Below are positions 12,108 to 20,688 of a stretch of 64,000 nt of DNA, piece by piece. Numbering within the stretch: position 1 is the stretch's first letter; every line of letters starts with the position of its first letter. The stretch is from the NCBI RefSeq assembly GCF_014696105.1, contig NZ_JACJPO010000018.1, positions 80,096 through 144,095 on the forward strand, given 5' to 3'. The notes under the pieces were generated by a model, which worked only from the letters and a program-made list of their open reading frames with translations, did not search any database and was not told the origin of the DNA. The DNA comes from Microcoleus sp. FACHB-1515. Its GTDB lineage: Bacteria; Cyanobacteriota; Cyanobacteriia; Elainellales; Elainellaceae. Both the position numbers and the translations under genes were made by a program.

Positions 12108-13832
12108 TTAGTAGTGGTTGCCAACTTTGCGATGATGCACAGCGGTTAGCGCATCCTGTTTCGCAATTCGGCCAACCTGAACGCTGCTGTAAACGATCCA
12201 GTGATCGCTACTTTCCAAGCGGCTTTTGACTTCGCATTCCAAATAAGCTAAAGCATCTGCCAAAATTGGTGAACCGTTCGTGGCTGCGTAGGTTTTGACG
12301 CCTGAAAATCGATCGCTTCCCGGTGCAAATCGCTTGAGAAAATGCTTCATCAGCGCTTGCGAATTGCCTTCTTCTAAAACATTGAGAACAAATCGATCGC
12401 CTGGATGTAGTAAAGCTTCGATCGCTCGATCTTTGGCAACCGAAATTGCGACGCCCATCGGATCTAAACTCGCCTGCATCACCCAAGAGGCAATCATCGC
12501 ACTCGATATATCGCCCTTCTGTGCCGTCAAAACATACAAGCCATTGCTCAAGCGTCCCAGAGCGCGATCGAGATTGGAATCGATCGATTTCATCTGCTTA
12601 ACAGTACGATCGCGAGTCACCCAATGACCCAGATCAATACCCGCTTCATCACAAATCTGTTCGATCGATTGAGAAGGTGCTTCTTTCACCAAAATTGGCG
12701 GGAACGCTTCGCTCAATCCAATTTCTTGAAACTGATTGCGGAGTGGATAGATTGGCTCATCTTCACCGCCGCCAGATTCAAACAATCCGATCGACTGCTT
12801 GGAATGAGCAGCGGCCAAGATAGTGCTTAAAATCGCATGAGCATCAGTGTTTGACTGCGGCGGCATTCCGATTACAATCCCCGCCGCAATGTTCACCAGT
12901 TCGCGGACTTCTTGGAGTTCAGTTGTGTTTAAATCAATCAACTCAACAGCAGCTTCAGTTTTAACAATGCCGTGTGCGATCGATCGCGCTAACTGCTCAG
13001 AATAGCCGTAATCTTCGGCATAGAAAACGACAACCAAAACATCCGCTTTCGTTTGTTCTTGACTCCAAACTCGGTAGGAATCGATCCAATCGGGCAGATA
13101 GTGCAGCAGCAAGGGGCCATGTCCGGTTGCGATCGTTTTGATGTCAAGTTTCTCAATTCGCTTCAGGGCAGCAAGAACCGATCGCGCATTCGGAGCCATC
13201 AAACAGTCGTAATAATATTTGTAGTCAGCCGAGAGAATTTCCGGGTCTTCATCAAAGGTGTGATCGTCGCAGTAGTGCATTCCAAACGCATCACAGGTGA
13301 ACAGAACTCCGGTTTTGTAGTCGAAGGTGAAAATTGTATCCGGCCAGTGCAGATTCGGAGCAGAAACAAATTCCAATTCGTGACCTTGACCCAAATCGAG
13401 GCGATCGCCGCTCTTGACAATTAGATGATTGAACGGCTGATGCACCATATTTTCGAGAAATTGAATTGCCACTTTTGCGCCGACGATCGTAATTTGGGGC
13501 GCAAGCTGCAACACATCTTTTACGAGTCCGCTGTGGTCAGGTTCGGTATGGCTAATAATCAGGTAGTCGATCGAAGTTGGATCGATTAATCCGGTTAGCA
13601 AATCCAGATAAAGCTGACGAAATTTTTGATGACTAGTATCGACGAGCGCAATTTTTTCGGCACGAATCAAAAAGGAATTGTAGGTAGTTCCATTATTAAG
13701 ACCAAATTCGATATCGAAGCGATCGCGATCCCAATCGAGCGATCGAATCGCCGTTGTTTCGGCGGCAATTTCGATCGACTGCATTGTTAAACGGGCTGAG
13801 GCGGCGGGCGGCTGAGGCGTAACGGCAACCAT
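12108..13832 (-). CDS. flv4: Flavodiiron protein Flv4 (canonical diiron ligands)
   Basis: First gene of the flv4-2 operon and the presumed active partner of Flv2 in electron transfer downstream of photosystem II. It has the same three-domain, 574-residue layout as flv2: lactamase-like, flavodoxin, flavin reductase. The diiron motif is intact, H95-x-E97-x-D99-H100, with further ligands in the CDAFGMHYCDD region and GHGPLL, which distinguishes Flv3/Flv4 from Flv1/Flv2. A strong GGAGG lies just before the ATG. A TTGACA on the minus strand (13909-13904) may be the -35 of the operon promoter, but no convincing -10 follows, so regulation cannot be assigned. Confidence 0.93.
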   Translation of the reverse strand: MVAVTPQPPAASARLTMQSIEIAAETTAIRSLDWDRDRFDIEFGLNNGTTYNSFLIRAEKIALVDTSHQKFRQLYLDLLTGLIDPTSIDYLIISHTEPDHSGLVKDVLQLAPQITIVGAKVAIQFLENMVHQPFNHLIVKSGDRLDLGQGHELEFVSAPNLHWPDTIFTFDYKTGVLFTCDAFGMHYCDDHTFDEDPEILSADYKYYYDCLMAPNARSVLAALKRIEKLDIKTIATGHGPLLLHYLPDWIDSYRVWSQEQTKADVLVVVFYAEDYGYSEQLARSIAHGIVKTEAAVELIDLNTTELQEVRELVNIAAGIVIGMPPQSNTDAHAILSTILAAAHSKQSIGLFESGGGEDEPIYPLRNQFQEIGLSEAFPPILVKEAPSQSIEQICDEAGIDLGHWVTRDRTVKQMKSIDSNLDRALGRLSNGLYVLTAQKGDISSAMIASWVMQASLDPMGVAISVAKDRAIEALLHPGDRFVLNVLEEGNSQALMKHFLKRFAPGSDRFSGVKTYAATNGSPILADALAYLECEVKSRLESSDHWIVYSSVQVGRIAKQDALTAVHHRKVGNHY

Positions 13833-13994
13833 TCACTTTCCTCCCAACTTTGACACTTCTTAACGCTTTCCGTATCGTCACCTAGCTGGAAGAGTTTGTA
13901 AAATGTCAATACTCAAAGCTTGTGATTAGCTATTTTTATATTTCTAGACCCAATCGTTAAGTAAAACTAAGCTCTATGTTGGACGGTCGGAGCC

Positions 13995-15203
13995 TTACGC
14001 TTTCGCGATCGCTGTCTGTGTATCGATTGGAAAGTCGATCGGAAAAATGACGGTGAACGTTGAGCCTTTGCCGCTTTGGGATTGCAGATCGATCGAGCCG
14101 TGCAGCAGTTTGACCAAACGAGAAACAATTGCCAATCCCAATCCGGTGCTGTCGCCGTTGCGGTGGTTGCCGCACTCGTAGGGTTCAAAAATGCGGGTTT
14201 GGTCTTCAATCTGGATGCCTGTGCCCGTGTCGGAGATGGCGATCGCCCAATGATCCGGCGCAATTGTCCAACTGCGAATTTGGATGTGGCCTGTGTCGGT
14301 GTAGCGAATGGCGTTGCTGATCAAATTGGTGAGGATTTGCTGGAGGCGCAGGCGATCGCAAATGACTTGATCGGGAGCGCGATCGGTGTCGATCGCAATC
14401 TCGATTTGTTTCGCGCTGGCAAGCGGTTTGAGCATTTCCACCAGATCGGCAATCAAGCTGCAAACTTCGATCGCGGCAGGCTGAACTGAGATTTTTCCGG
14501 CTTCATAGCGCGAAATTTCCAGGGCGTCGTTGAGCAACCGCAAAAGCTGCCTGCCGCCTTGCAGGACGCGATCGATACTTTCCAAGTTGGTGACAGAGTT
14601 TTTCACCTGATCGCTTTGGCGATGCTGCCGCAAAAATAAATCGGCGTAGCCAATAATTGCGGTGAGTGGCGTTTTGAGTTCGTGGGCAAGCTGGGCGAGG
14701 TTGGTGCGGCTGGCGCGAACGAGGCGCGTGAGTTCTTGATTGGTGAGCTTGAGTTGCGTTTGAAGCTGTTCCAGTTCGCGCAATCGACCTTCGGTATAGC
14801 TGTTGAAGCAGCGAGCGATCGCTTCGTCCACAACGGCATCGATCAAGCGCACGGCGCGGAGCAGTTCTTGCGGCGAACTTTTCAGTAAGTCGGGTTCTAG
14901 CACTTCAAAGATGGTCGATCGCACCAGATGATATTCCTGAGCAATTTCTGAGGGATCGAAGCCCTGCTCGGCTCGCAAGTCGCCATGTTCCAAGCTGGCA
15001 GCCACCAGCGATTTCACGTCGTTGGCTTGCGTTTGCGACAGCATTGTTGCCATCGCATCGATCACGATCGGCAAGCTGTCGCGCACGGCTTTGTAGCTCA
15101 GTTCACGTGTCGCTTCGATGCGCGGATCTTGGCGAACGGCGTTCACCCAGCGATCGACAATGACTTCGCGCTTTTCGAGCAGCAGTTGAGCAAAATCGTT
15201 CAT
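13995..15203 (-). CDS. Sensor histidine kinase with N-terminal RsbRD-like domain
   Basis: A soluble two-component kinase of 402 residues. Residues about 8-150 resemble the RsbRD_N sensory domain (helical, with an EKREVIVDRWVNAVRQ start). A coiled-coil follows, then the phosphoacceptor H-box with His174 in LAHELKTPLTAIIGY, and an ATPase domain with N-box NLISNAIRYT, G1 DTGTGI and G2 GLGLAI. There are no membrane segments. The start overlaps the preceding coiled-coil gene by 4 bp (ATGA), and a glycosyltransferase gene precedes both, so the three form an operon. No response regulator is adjacent, so the partner is unknown. Confidence 0.88.
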   Translation of the reverse strand: MNDFAQLLLEKREVIVDRWVNAVRQDPRIEATRELSYKAVRDSLPIVIDAMATMLSQTQANDVKSLVAASLEHGDLRAEQGFDPSEIAQEYHLVRSTIFEVLEPDLLKSSPQELLRAVRLIDAVVDEAIARCFNSYTEGRLRELEQLQTQLKLTNQELTRLVRASRTNLAQLAHELKTPLTAIIGYADLFLRQHRQSDQVKNSVTNLESIDRVLQGGRQLLRLLNDALEISRYEAGKISVQPAAIEVCSLIADLVEMLKPLASAKQIEIAIDTDRAPDQVICDRLRLQQILTNLISNAIRYTDTGHIQIRSWTIAPDHWAIAISDTGTGIQIEDQTRIFEPYECGNHRNGDSTGLGLAIVSRLVKLLHGSIDLQSQSGKGSTFTVIFPIDFPIDTQTAIAKA

Positions 15204-15559
15204 GGTGAAGGGCGGCGAATGCCCAAGCGGTCTTCTAGGACAATGATTCGATCGCGCAGTTCGATCGCCAAAGTTGCCAGTCGGTTAAACATCGGGTCAC
15301 TTGCCAAGGCAGACGTGCCTGCCGGAGCAGAAGGTGGTGGCACGGCAGGAAGCGGCGGATTGTTTCCGACTCGACCGATCGCGGCTTCCAGCCGACTGAC
15401 TCGCGATTGCAGCAGCGTGTTTTGCGCTTCGAGTCGGGAAATTTGCGAACTAAGCTGAGCGGTGGACTGGGCAGAAGCTGACGTGGCGCGGAAGCTGAGC
15501 GCGATCGCCAGCGCCAAAATCATCAGCAGTTGCAGCCAGCGAAATCGAAGAAAATTCAT
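15200..15559 (-). CDS. Exported coiled-coil protein of unknown function
   Basis: A 119-residue protein with an N-terminal signal peptide (hydrophobic LLMILALAIALSF, probable cleavage after ATSASA). A coiled coil (SSQISRLEAQNTLLQSRVSRLEAAI), a Pro/Ala-rich linker and a second heptad-like stretch follow. I do not recognise the family. It lies 3 bp after the glycosyltransferase and overlaps the histidine kinase start by 4 bp, so the three are probably co-translated. A periplasmic or thylakoid-lumen structural role is possible. Confidence 0.7.
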   Translation of the reverse strand: MNFLRFRWLQLLMILALAIALSFRATSASAQSTAQLSSQISRLEAQNTLLQSRVSRLEAAIGRVGNNPPLPAVPPPSAPAGTSALASDPMFNRLATLAIELRDRIIVLEDRLGIRRPSP

Positions 15560-15562
15560 TTC

Positions 15563-16837
15563 TTAAAGCTTGAGGAGGTCGCTTGTTTCTACGATCGCAC
15601 GATCGCGCTGTAACTGAGCTGAATTATTAAGACAGCGTAAATAAATGTCTCGATGCTGCTGCCCGATCGACGGCCAGCCAAACGGCTCAACGAACGCTGC
15701 TCCTTGCTGGGCAAGCTGCGATCGCAACGCTCGATTCGTCAGCAATTCCAGCAAGGCCGCTGCCAAAGCCGATCGATCGCGAGTCGGAATTTGCCGCACC
15801 ACGTTTGCCGCCAAGTTTGGGTCGGGCGTGGTCGAGACGGTGGCGATCGTGGGTAAATGATGCGCCAGCAGTGCCAGCAGCGATCCGCTTTTGAGCGTTA
15901 CGCCATGATGAAACGGCAAAACGCCAATATCCGAGCCGCTGAGACAGTGAGACGCTTCTGCCGCAGGCAAATATCCGGTGAGATGAACCCGATCGCCCAA
16001 GTCCAAATCGGAGACGATCGCCGCCAATTTGTCCCAATATGCTGCCGCCTCTACACCTCGCAACGCCAAACTTTCGACACCGCCAATCAAAAGCAATCGC
16101 GCCTGTGGCTGCTGAGGTGCAATTTCGGCAAACGCATTCAGCAAGATTTCCAGTCCTTTCACAGGATGCAAAAAGCCAAAGAACGCGACAACTTCCGCTT
16201 CCTCCGGCCAGCCGCATTTTTGGCGAATCGATCGCCGTGCAGTGGATCGATCGATCGGCGCAACTTCAACATTGGCCGCGATCGAAATCCGATGCAGTCG
16301 GGGTTGAAGGGCGGGGAGTCGATCGAGCAGGACGGTTTCGGCTTCGGCGTTTGTGGTGACGATCGCCTCACTGCCCGTCAGCAAAAAGCCATCTTCGCGA
16401 TCCCACCAGCCGCGCTTTTGGCCCCACTGCTTCAAACTTTCAATCAATTGCAGCGGAATGCCTTTGGGTTGCCATTCCCACCAGCCATATTCATGCACGG
16501 TCGTAACGATCGGTTTGCGCCAGCCGCTCAGCCGCAAGAGGAGGGGCAACAGAAAAATGGCTCGCTCAAATCCATAGGTTCCCGCTGCGTGCTGAATGTG
16601 CAGTAGGTCAGCATTGCTCATGTGGATCGATCGCACCAACGCAGGCAAATCGCGCAGTCGCCAACCTTGCACAACAGGTTTCACCGTCGGATCAGCAGTT
16701 GAATTCAACAGTTCGGTTGTTGTCAGCACGATCGATTCAACAGCAATGGCTTGAAGCTGATGGCGTAAACAAGCAGTGTAGTGAGCGACGCCGCAGCGAT
16801 CGGGCTGATAGGTTCCGGCAACAAAAGCAACTTGCAT
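15563..16837 (-). CDS. Glycosyltransferase family 4 protein
   Basis: A GT-B fold transferase of 424 residues. The N-terminal half starts GTYQPDRCGVAHYTACL (acceptor side, GVAHYT as in many GT4 enzymes). The C-terminal half has VAFFGFLHPVKGLEILLNAF, LLLIGG, and a nucleotide-sugar binding stretch ADIGVLPF-like (SGSDIGVLPFHHGVTLKSGSL). In place of the usual ExxxxxxxE motif, the KSGSLLALLAHHLPTI stretch is weak. The donor and acceptor sugars are unknown. First gene of a three-gene operon with the coiled-coil protein and sensor kinase. Confidence 0.83.
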   Translation of the reverse strand: MQVAFVAGTYQPDRCGVAHYTACLRHQLQAIAVESIVLTTTELLNSTADPTVKPVVQGWRLRDLPALVRSIHMSNADLLHIQHAAGTYGFERAIFLLPLLLRLSGWRKPIVTTVHEYGWWEWQPKGIPLQLIESLKQWGQKRGWWDREDGFLLTGSEAIVTTNAEAETVLLDRLPALQPRLHRISIAANVEVAPIDRSTARRSIRQKCGWPEEAEVVAFFGFLHPVKGLEILLNAFAEIAPQQPQARLLLIGGVESLALRGVEAAAYWDKLAAIVSDLDLGDRVHLTGYLPAAEASHCLSGSDIGVLPFHHGVTLKSGSLLALLAHHLPTIATVSTTPDPNLAANVVRQIPTRDRSALAAALLELLTNRALRSQLAQQGAAFVEPFGWPSIGQQHRDIYLRCLNNSAQLQRDRAIVETSDLLKL

Positions 16838-16879
16838 GAAGGCTATCTTTACGGACGGGTGCGATCGATCGAATCTGCT

Positions 16880-17539
16880 TTAGGAAAGATAGGCGCGAAT
16901 CAAAATCAAAATCAGCAGATGTCCGGGGTAGAACAAATAGAACCAGCGTGCTTTTGCGCCTTGTCGTCCGCTTGTCGAGATTAAGATCAAAGGGGCAAAA
17001 ATGGCGGGAAACTGAGATGTGCCAAAGTTGGGCAGCGCGATCGCCAACATCACATGCAGCCCAATCCAGCCAATCCACCACAGCAGATGCCGCTGAAACT
17101 GCGCCAGCATCGCAATAATCAAGATTCCATAGCCCCAGTAGTCCATATTGGCGACGGTGGCGACGCCTGCACCCGCCAGCCAAATTGCCACCTGCCATGC
17201 AGGAGCAACTCGCGCCCCTCGCAGGCACAGCAGCCCCACCAGCAGCGTAAACAGAATATTCAACTGTCCCGGTACGCCAAACGCCCGCCAGTAGATATAT
17301 TGCGACAGACAGCCCCAGATGAATAGTCGCCATGCATAGCGCCCAAAGTGGCGCGTATGCGCTTCACCTTGCGTCAACAGCCAGGCAAACAGGGGAAAGC
17401 TCAAGCGGCCAATTACCCGCAATCCTTCAACATCCGGGTATAAAATCGCGCCGACGTGATCGAGCACCATCAGCAAGGCGGCAATCAGCTTGACGTGATA
17501 TTGCGTGAGCGATCGAATCGGAAGTCTCGACTTTTCCAC
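16880..17539 (-). CDS. TraX-family membrane protein
   Basis: A 219-residue polytopic membrane protein. The N-terminus reads LTQYHVKLIAALLMVLDHVGAI and is followed by GRLSFPLFAWLLTQG, the signature of the TraX family (named for the F-plasmid pilin acetylase; chromosomal members are of uncertain role, possibly acyltransfer). About seven hydrophobic segments are visible. The start is a GTG at 17539 with GGAG eight bases upstream. It is transcribed on its own, divergent from the FAD oxidoreductase. Confidence 0.83.
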   Translation of the reverse strand: MEKSRLPIRSLTQYHVKLIAALLMVLDHVGAILYPDVEGLRVIGRLSFPLFAWLLTQGEAHTRHFGRYAWRLFIWGCLSQYIYWRAFGVPGQLNILFTLLVGLLCLRGARVAPAWQVAIWLAGAGVATVANMDYWGYGILIIAMLAQFQRHLLWWIGWIGLHVMLAIALPNFGTSQFPAIFAPLILISTSGRQGAKARWFYLFYPGHLLILILIRAYLS

Positions 17540-17788
17540 CGCTCAAGCTCCAATGCAATTTCTAATCGCGTTTCTTTCACTCTAGCGGTTGCAGGCCGTA
17601 TGGGTGAAGAATGATGTGCCCGACACGTCCCGAAACCGATCGCCTCGTCACAGGAGTCACACAGTTGAGAAAGTAGAAGCAAGGGTGGATGAATCTGTAC
17701 AGTGAAGTGTGGCATGTCGCAAAGCTGGCCGAAGTTTGCTTTTTGGCTCGCACTCCATCTCACTGCGTAATTGGGGGAATTTGAAAGA

Positions 17789-18835
17789 ATGCTGGATGTT
17801 GCCATTGTCGGCGCAGGCTTGTCAGGCTTGATTTGCGCTCAGCAACTGAGGCGATCGGGCTATCAGGTTGCCCTGATCGAAAAATCGCGCGGCCTGGGTG
17901 GACGGCTTGCCACGCGCCGCCTGCCAAACACCTGTGCAGATCACGGCGTTCGCTTTTTGGATGAGCAAGGCACTCGAACGGGTGAACTGATTCAAGCAGG
18001 GCGCGATCGCAATTTACTTCAGGCTTGGACGGATTCCGAACACCAACTGAATGGTGAACTGGGTTCGACTGCCGTTCCTCCGCGCTATGCAGCCGCAGAC
18101 GGCATGACAGCGATCGCCAAAGCCCTCGCCACCCAGCTTGAGATTCACCACAGCCTGCGCGTCGTTCAGCTGGCGGCGGGCGAAAGCTGGCGGCTGACTT
18201 GCGAATCAGGCGAAGCGTTTGAGGCGCGATCGATCGGGCTGGCGATTCCGGCTCCCCAGGCCGCCACGCTGATTGAATCGATCGCGTTTCCCCCGACTGA
18301 TTTGCTGACTCAGGTGCGATCGGTTGAGTTCGATCCGTGCCTGACGGTGATCGCGACTTATGACCGCAAGTATCAAGCTGAAGTGGAAAGCTTGCCTTGG
18401 CGATCGATCGAGGTGAATCACGACGATGTGACTTGGATTGGCATCGACAGCAGCAAGCGCAAAAATTCTGCGGCTCCGGTGATGGTGTTGCACAGCAGCG
18501 CGGAATTTGCGCTCAGATTTTTGGAGGCTGAGGATTTGCAGGCGATCGCAAATCACCTGCTCGATTGCGCCTCGAACCTGCTGCCCTGGCTCAATCAGCC
18601 AGAAATTTTGCAGATTCACCGCTGGCGCTATGCGTTTGTGCGGCGAGCCTGTCCCGATTTGACTTTGTTGGCGACGCATCCGCTGCCGATCGCGTGCTGT
18701 GGCGATTGGTGCGGCGGCACAAATGTAGAAGCGGCGTTGCGCTCGGGTGAAGCAACTGCCGCTCAGATTAATCAACTGCTGGACGATCGCACCGTGCCGC
18801 CGCTCGATTTTGCGGCCATTCTTGATGAATCGTAG
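17789..18835 (+). CDS. FAD-dependent oxidoreductase, renalase/amine-oxidase-like
   Basis: A 348-residue flavoprotein starting with the dinucleotide-binding motif VAIVGAGLSGLICAQQL, followed by the GG doublet motif LIEKSRGLGGRLATRR. The C-terminal end has CCGDWCGGTNVEAALRSG, the FAD-contacting segment of the renalase-like/NAD(P)-binding oxidoreductases. The substrate is unknown. The ATG at 17789 is preferred over a TTG six codons upstream because it begins right before the Rossmann motif and has GAAAG just ahead. Confidence 0.85.
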   Translation: MLDVAIVGAGLSGLICAQQLRRSGYQVALIEKSRGLGGRLATRRLPNTCADHGVRFLDEQGTRTGELIQAGRDRNLLQAWTDSEHQLNGELGSTAVPPRYAAADGMTAIAKALATQLEIHHSLRVVQLAAGESWRLTCESGEAFEARSIGLAIPAPQAATLIESIAFPPTDLLTQVRSVEFDPCLTVIATYDRKYQAEVESLPWRSIEVNHDDVTWIGIDSSKRKNSAAPVMVLHSSAEFALRFLEAEDLQAIANHLLDCASNLLPWLNQPEILQIHRWRYAFVRRACPDLTLLATHPLPIACCGDWCGGTNVEAALRSGEATAAQINQLLDDRTVPPLDFAAILDES

Positions 18836-18845
18836 AAACGGTTGA

Positions 18846-18875
18846 TGTAGGGGCATGACGCATCGTGCCCCTACA
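18846..18875. repeat. Palindromic hairpin, GGGGCA/TGCCCC family
   Basis: TGTAGGGGCA (18846-18855) pairs with TGCCCCTACA (18866-18875) in the gap between two converging genes. A related hairpin is at 30397-30422. It may act as a terminator and looks like a dispersed short palindrome family. Confidence 0.6.
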
Positions 18876-18889
18876 GAAGTTCACACGGG

Positions 18890-20287
18890 TTAGGGAACGT
18901 TCACAACGATCGGATCGGCAGGACGCACCACAGGCAGGTTTGCCCAAGGCTCAGCGGAATTGGGCTGCTGGGGGGACAGTTGAGCGGTCGGCTGTCCAGC
19001 GCGAACGGCGTTGAGCATCCGCATTGTGGCGGCAGCAGCATAGTTGCGGCGAGCCGGAGCGTCGGGTGCAAAGCTAGTACCCGTTTCATTCACAGGAGAA
19101 GCAACACCGCCATAAGCCGACATTTCGCTGATGCCTTGGCTTGCCCAGTGGTTTGCCGTATCTGAGAAGGAACGCGCCTGCTGAGTCGGGCTGAGCTGCT
19201 GGCTTCGACCTTGCAACGTTTGACCGTAGATCGCAGCGCGGCGCAAGATGGCAATCAGTTCTGCACGGGTGACAGGTTGAGCCGGACGGAACGAGCCGTC
19301 TTGGTAGCCGCTGACGATGTTGAGATCGCGAGCGACTTGAATCTTGGCGGCACTCCAGCGCGAAGCATTGACATCACGGTAGGGCGATCGCGCCACCGAA
19401 GATGGAACTGTGATCGCTGGAATTGTTTGCGACGTGCGCGGCAACTGGCGCAAACCATCGATCACCATCGAAACCAACTGTTCACGGGTCAAGGTCGCTT
19501 GCGGACGGAACGTATTGTCTTCCGAGAAGCCAGCAATAAAGCCGCTGTTGACTGCCTGCTGAATTTCGCTGGCATAAATGTCGCCTTGAACATCGCGGAA
19601 GCTGATGCCGGGCGTCGGCGTTGGCGTGGGAACCGGAGTTGGGCTAGGGGTCGGTGTGGGATTAGGGGTCGGCGTCGGGTTGGGCGTCGGTGTCGGGTTG
19701 GGCGTTGGGGTTGGGCTGGGCGTCGGCGTCGGAGCAGCACCGTCATAGGTGAGGTAGACATGGCCGAGGGTGCGATCGCCAAACGTCCGCTTGGTAAAGC
19801 GCCAGCCGGGATTGAGGTTGATTTTGGCGAAACCCGGAATGGTTCCGTTGGCGCGACCGATTTCGAGTGTCGGCTGGCTGCGATTGTCCGGCGCACCCAC
19901 CAGCACCAAGTCACCGTTGCGGTTGACGACGCGCAGGCTGTAGCGCAAGCCCAAGTCTTCGCCATTCATGCGAATTGAGTAGCCGTTGCTGTCGGTGCTG
20001 CGACCACAGATGCCCGTAAAGTCAAAGTTGAGCAGCAGCGGTTCCACCTGAACCGGATTATTGCCCGACTCGCTCCAGCACTGACGAGCATTAGAAACTT
20101 GTTCGAGCACAAGAAGCTGATGTTGCGATTGTCCATATGGAGCCGCAACCGCAACGAATTTATTTTGATCGACTTCGCGCTGTCCAAACGTGGCGGCCAA
20201 AGCGGGGGTTAGCGTGGCGATCGAACCCGCAGCGGCAGTGGCAGTAGCAGCGATGGCAGCGATCGAACGACGAAGAGAAGATTTCAT
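18890..20287 (-). CDS. DUF3747 protein with three SLH domains and a Thr-Pro-rich linker
   Basis: A probable cell-envelope protein of 465 residues. It has a signal peptide (residues 1 to about 31, ending TPALA), a cyanobacterial DUF3747 domain (about 32-185), and a linker of TP/NP/SP repeats (about 188-226, encoded by 19612-19735). Three S-layer homology repeats follow (about 228-425; motifs [44 protein letters not shown]). SLH repeats bind pyruvylated or related wall polymers, and in cyanobacteria they anchor proteins to peptidoglycan. The DUF3747 module's role is unknown. The repetitive linker DNA is prone to length change. Confidence 0.88.
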   Translation of the reverse strand: MKSSLRRSIAAIAATATAAAGSIATLTPALAATFGQREVDQNKFVAVAAPYGQSQHQLLVLEQVSNARQCWSESGNNPVQVEPLLLNFDFTGICGRSTDSNGYSIRMNGEDLGLRYSLRVVNRNGDLVLVGAPDNRSQPTLEIGRANGTIPGFAKINLNPGWRFTKRTFGDRTLGHVYLTYDGAAPTPTPSPTPTPNPTPTPNPTPTPNPTPTPSPTPVPTPTPTPGISFRDVQGDIYASEIQQAVNSGFIAGFSEDNTFRPQATLTREQLVSMVIDGLRQLPRTSQTIPAITVPSSVARSPYRDVNASRWSAAKIQVARDLNIVSGYQDGSFRPAQPVTRAELIAILRRAAIYGQTLQGRSQQLSPTQQARSFSDTANHWASQGISEMSAYGGVASPVNETGTSFAPDAPARRNYAAAATMRMLNAVRAGQPTAQLSPQQPNSAEPWANLPVVRPADPIVVNVP

Positions 20288-20688
20288 AGCGAATAACCTG
20301 TCAGTGATGGCTAGGGCAGATGAAGTAGAGCAATTGAAGCTTCAAAACGTTTCAGTAGAATTGCTCTGGTGATGTTTTGATTATTTGCTGGCGATCGCGC
20401 CTTAGGGTGCAGTTCCGTTCGACTTTGTCAACTGTGCCAGTGTCCTGTATCAACTGCTGCTGCGTCGTTCCAAACATTTGCCGCCGCAAATTCACGTAGA
20501 CTGGCGCTTTTCCTGATTCCGGAAGGTTTCAAAAAAAGGCGATCGCTAGTCCAATCAAAAATCTGTCTATCAGCGGGAACCAGGGAACAAAACGGCGATC
20601 ATCGTGCTGATGGAGGATTCAGCAAGGGGCGCTCGCAATGCCAAAATAGAAGGCTCTCCTGTTTGCAACCCGCCTCCAGTTGACCGCT
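20288..20688. promoter_or_regulatory. Intergenic region with a putative promoter for the ABC exporter
   Basis: In the 401 bp between the divergent SLH protein and ABC transporter genes I see no gene. TTGTCA at 20425-20430 and TATCAA at 20448-20453, 17 bp apart, form a plausible promoter reading right, about 230 bp before the ABC start. Confidence 0.35.

Noticed and set aside
19612..19735. CRISPR-like or microsatellite array
   Set aside because: The repeats are in-frame Thr-Pro codons of the SLH protein linker, with no spacers of CRISPR type. No CRISPR array was seen anywhere in the window.
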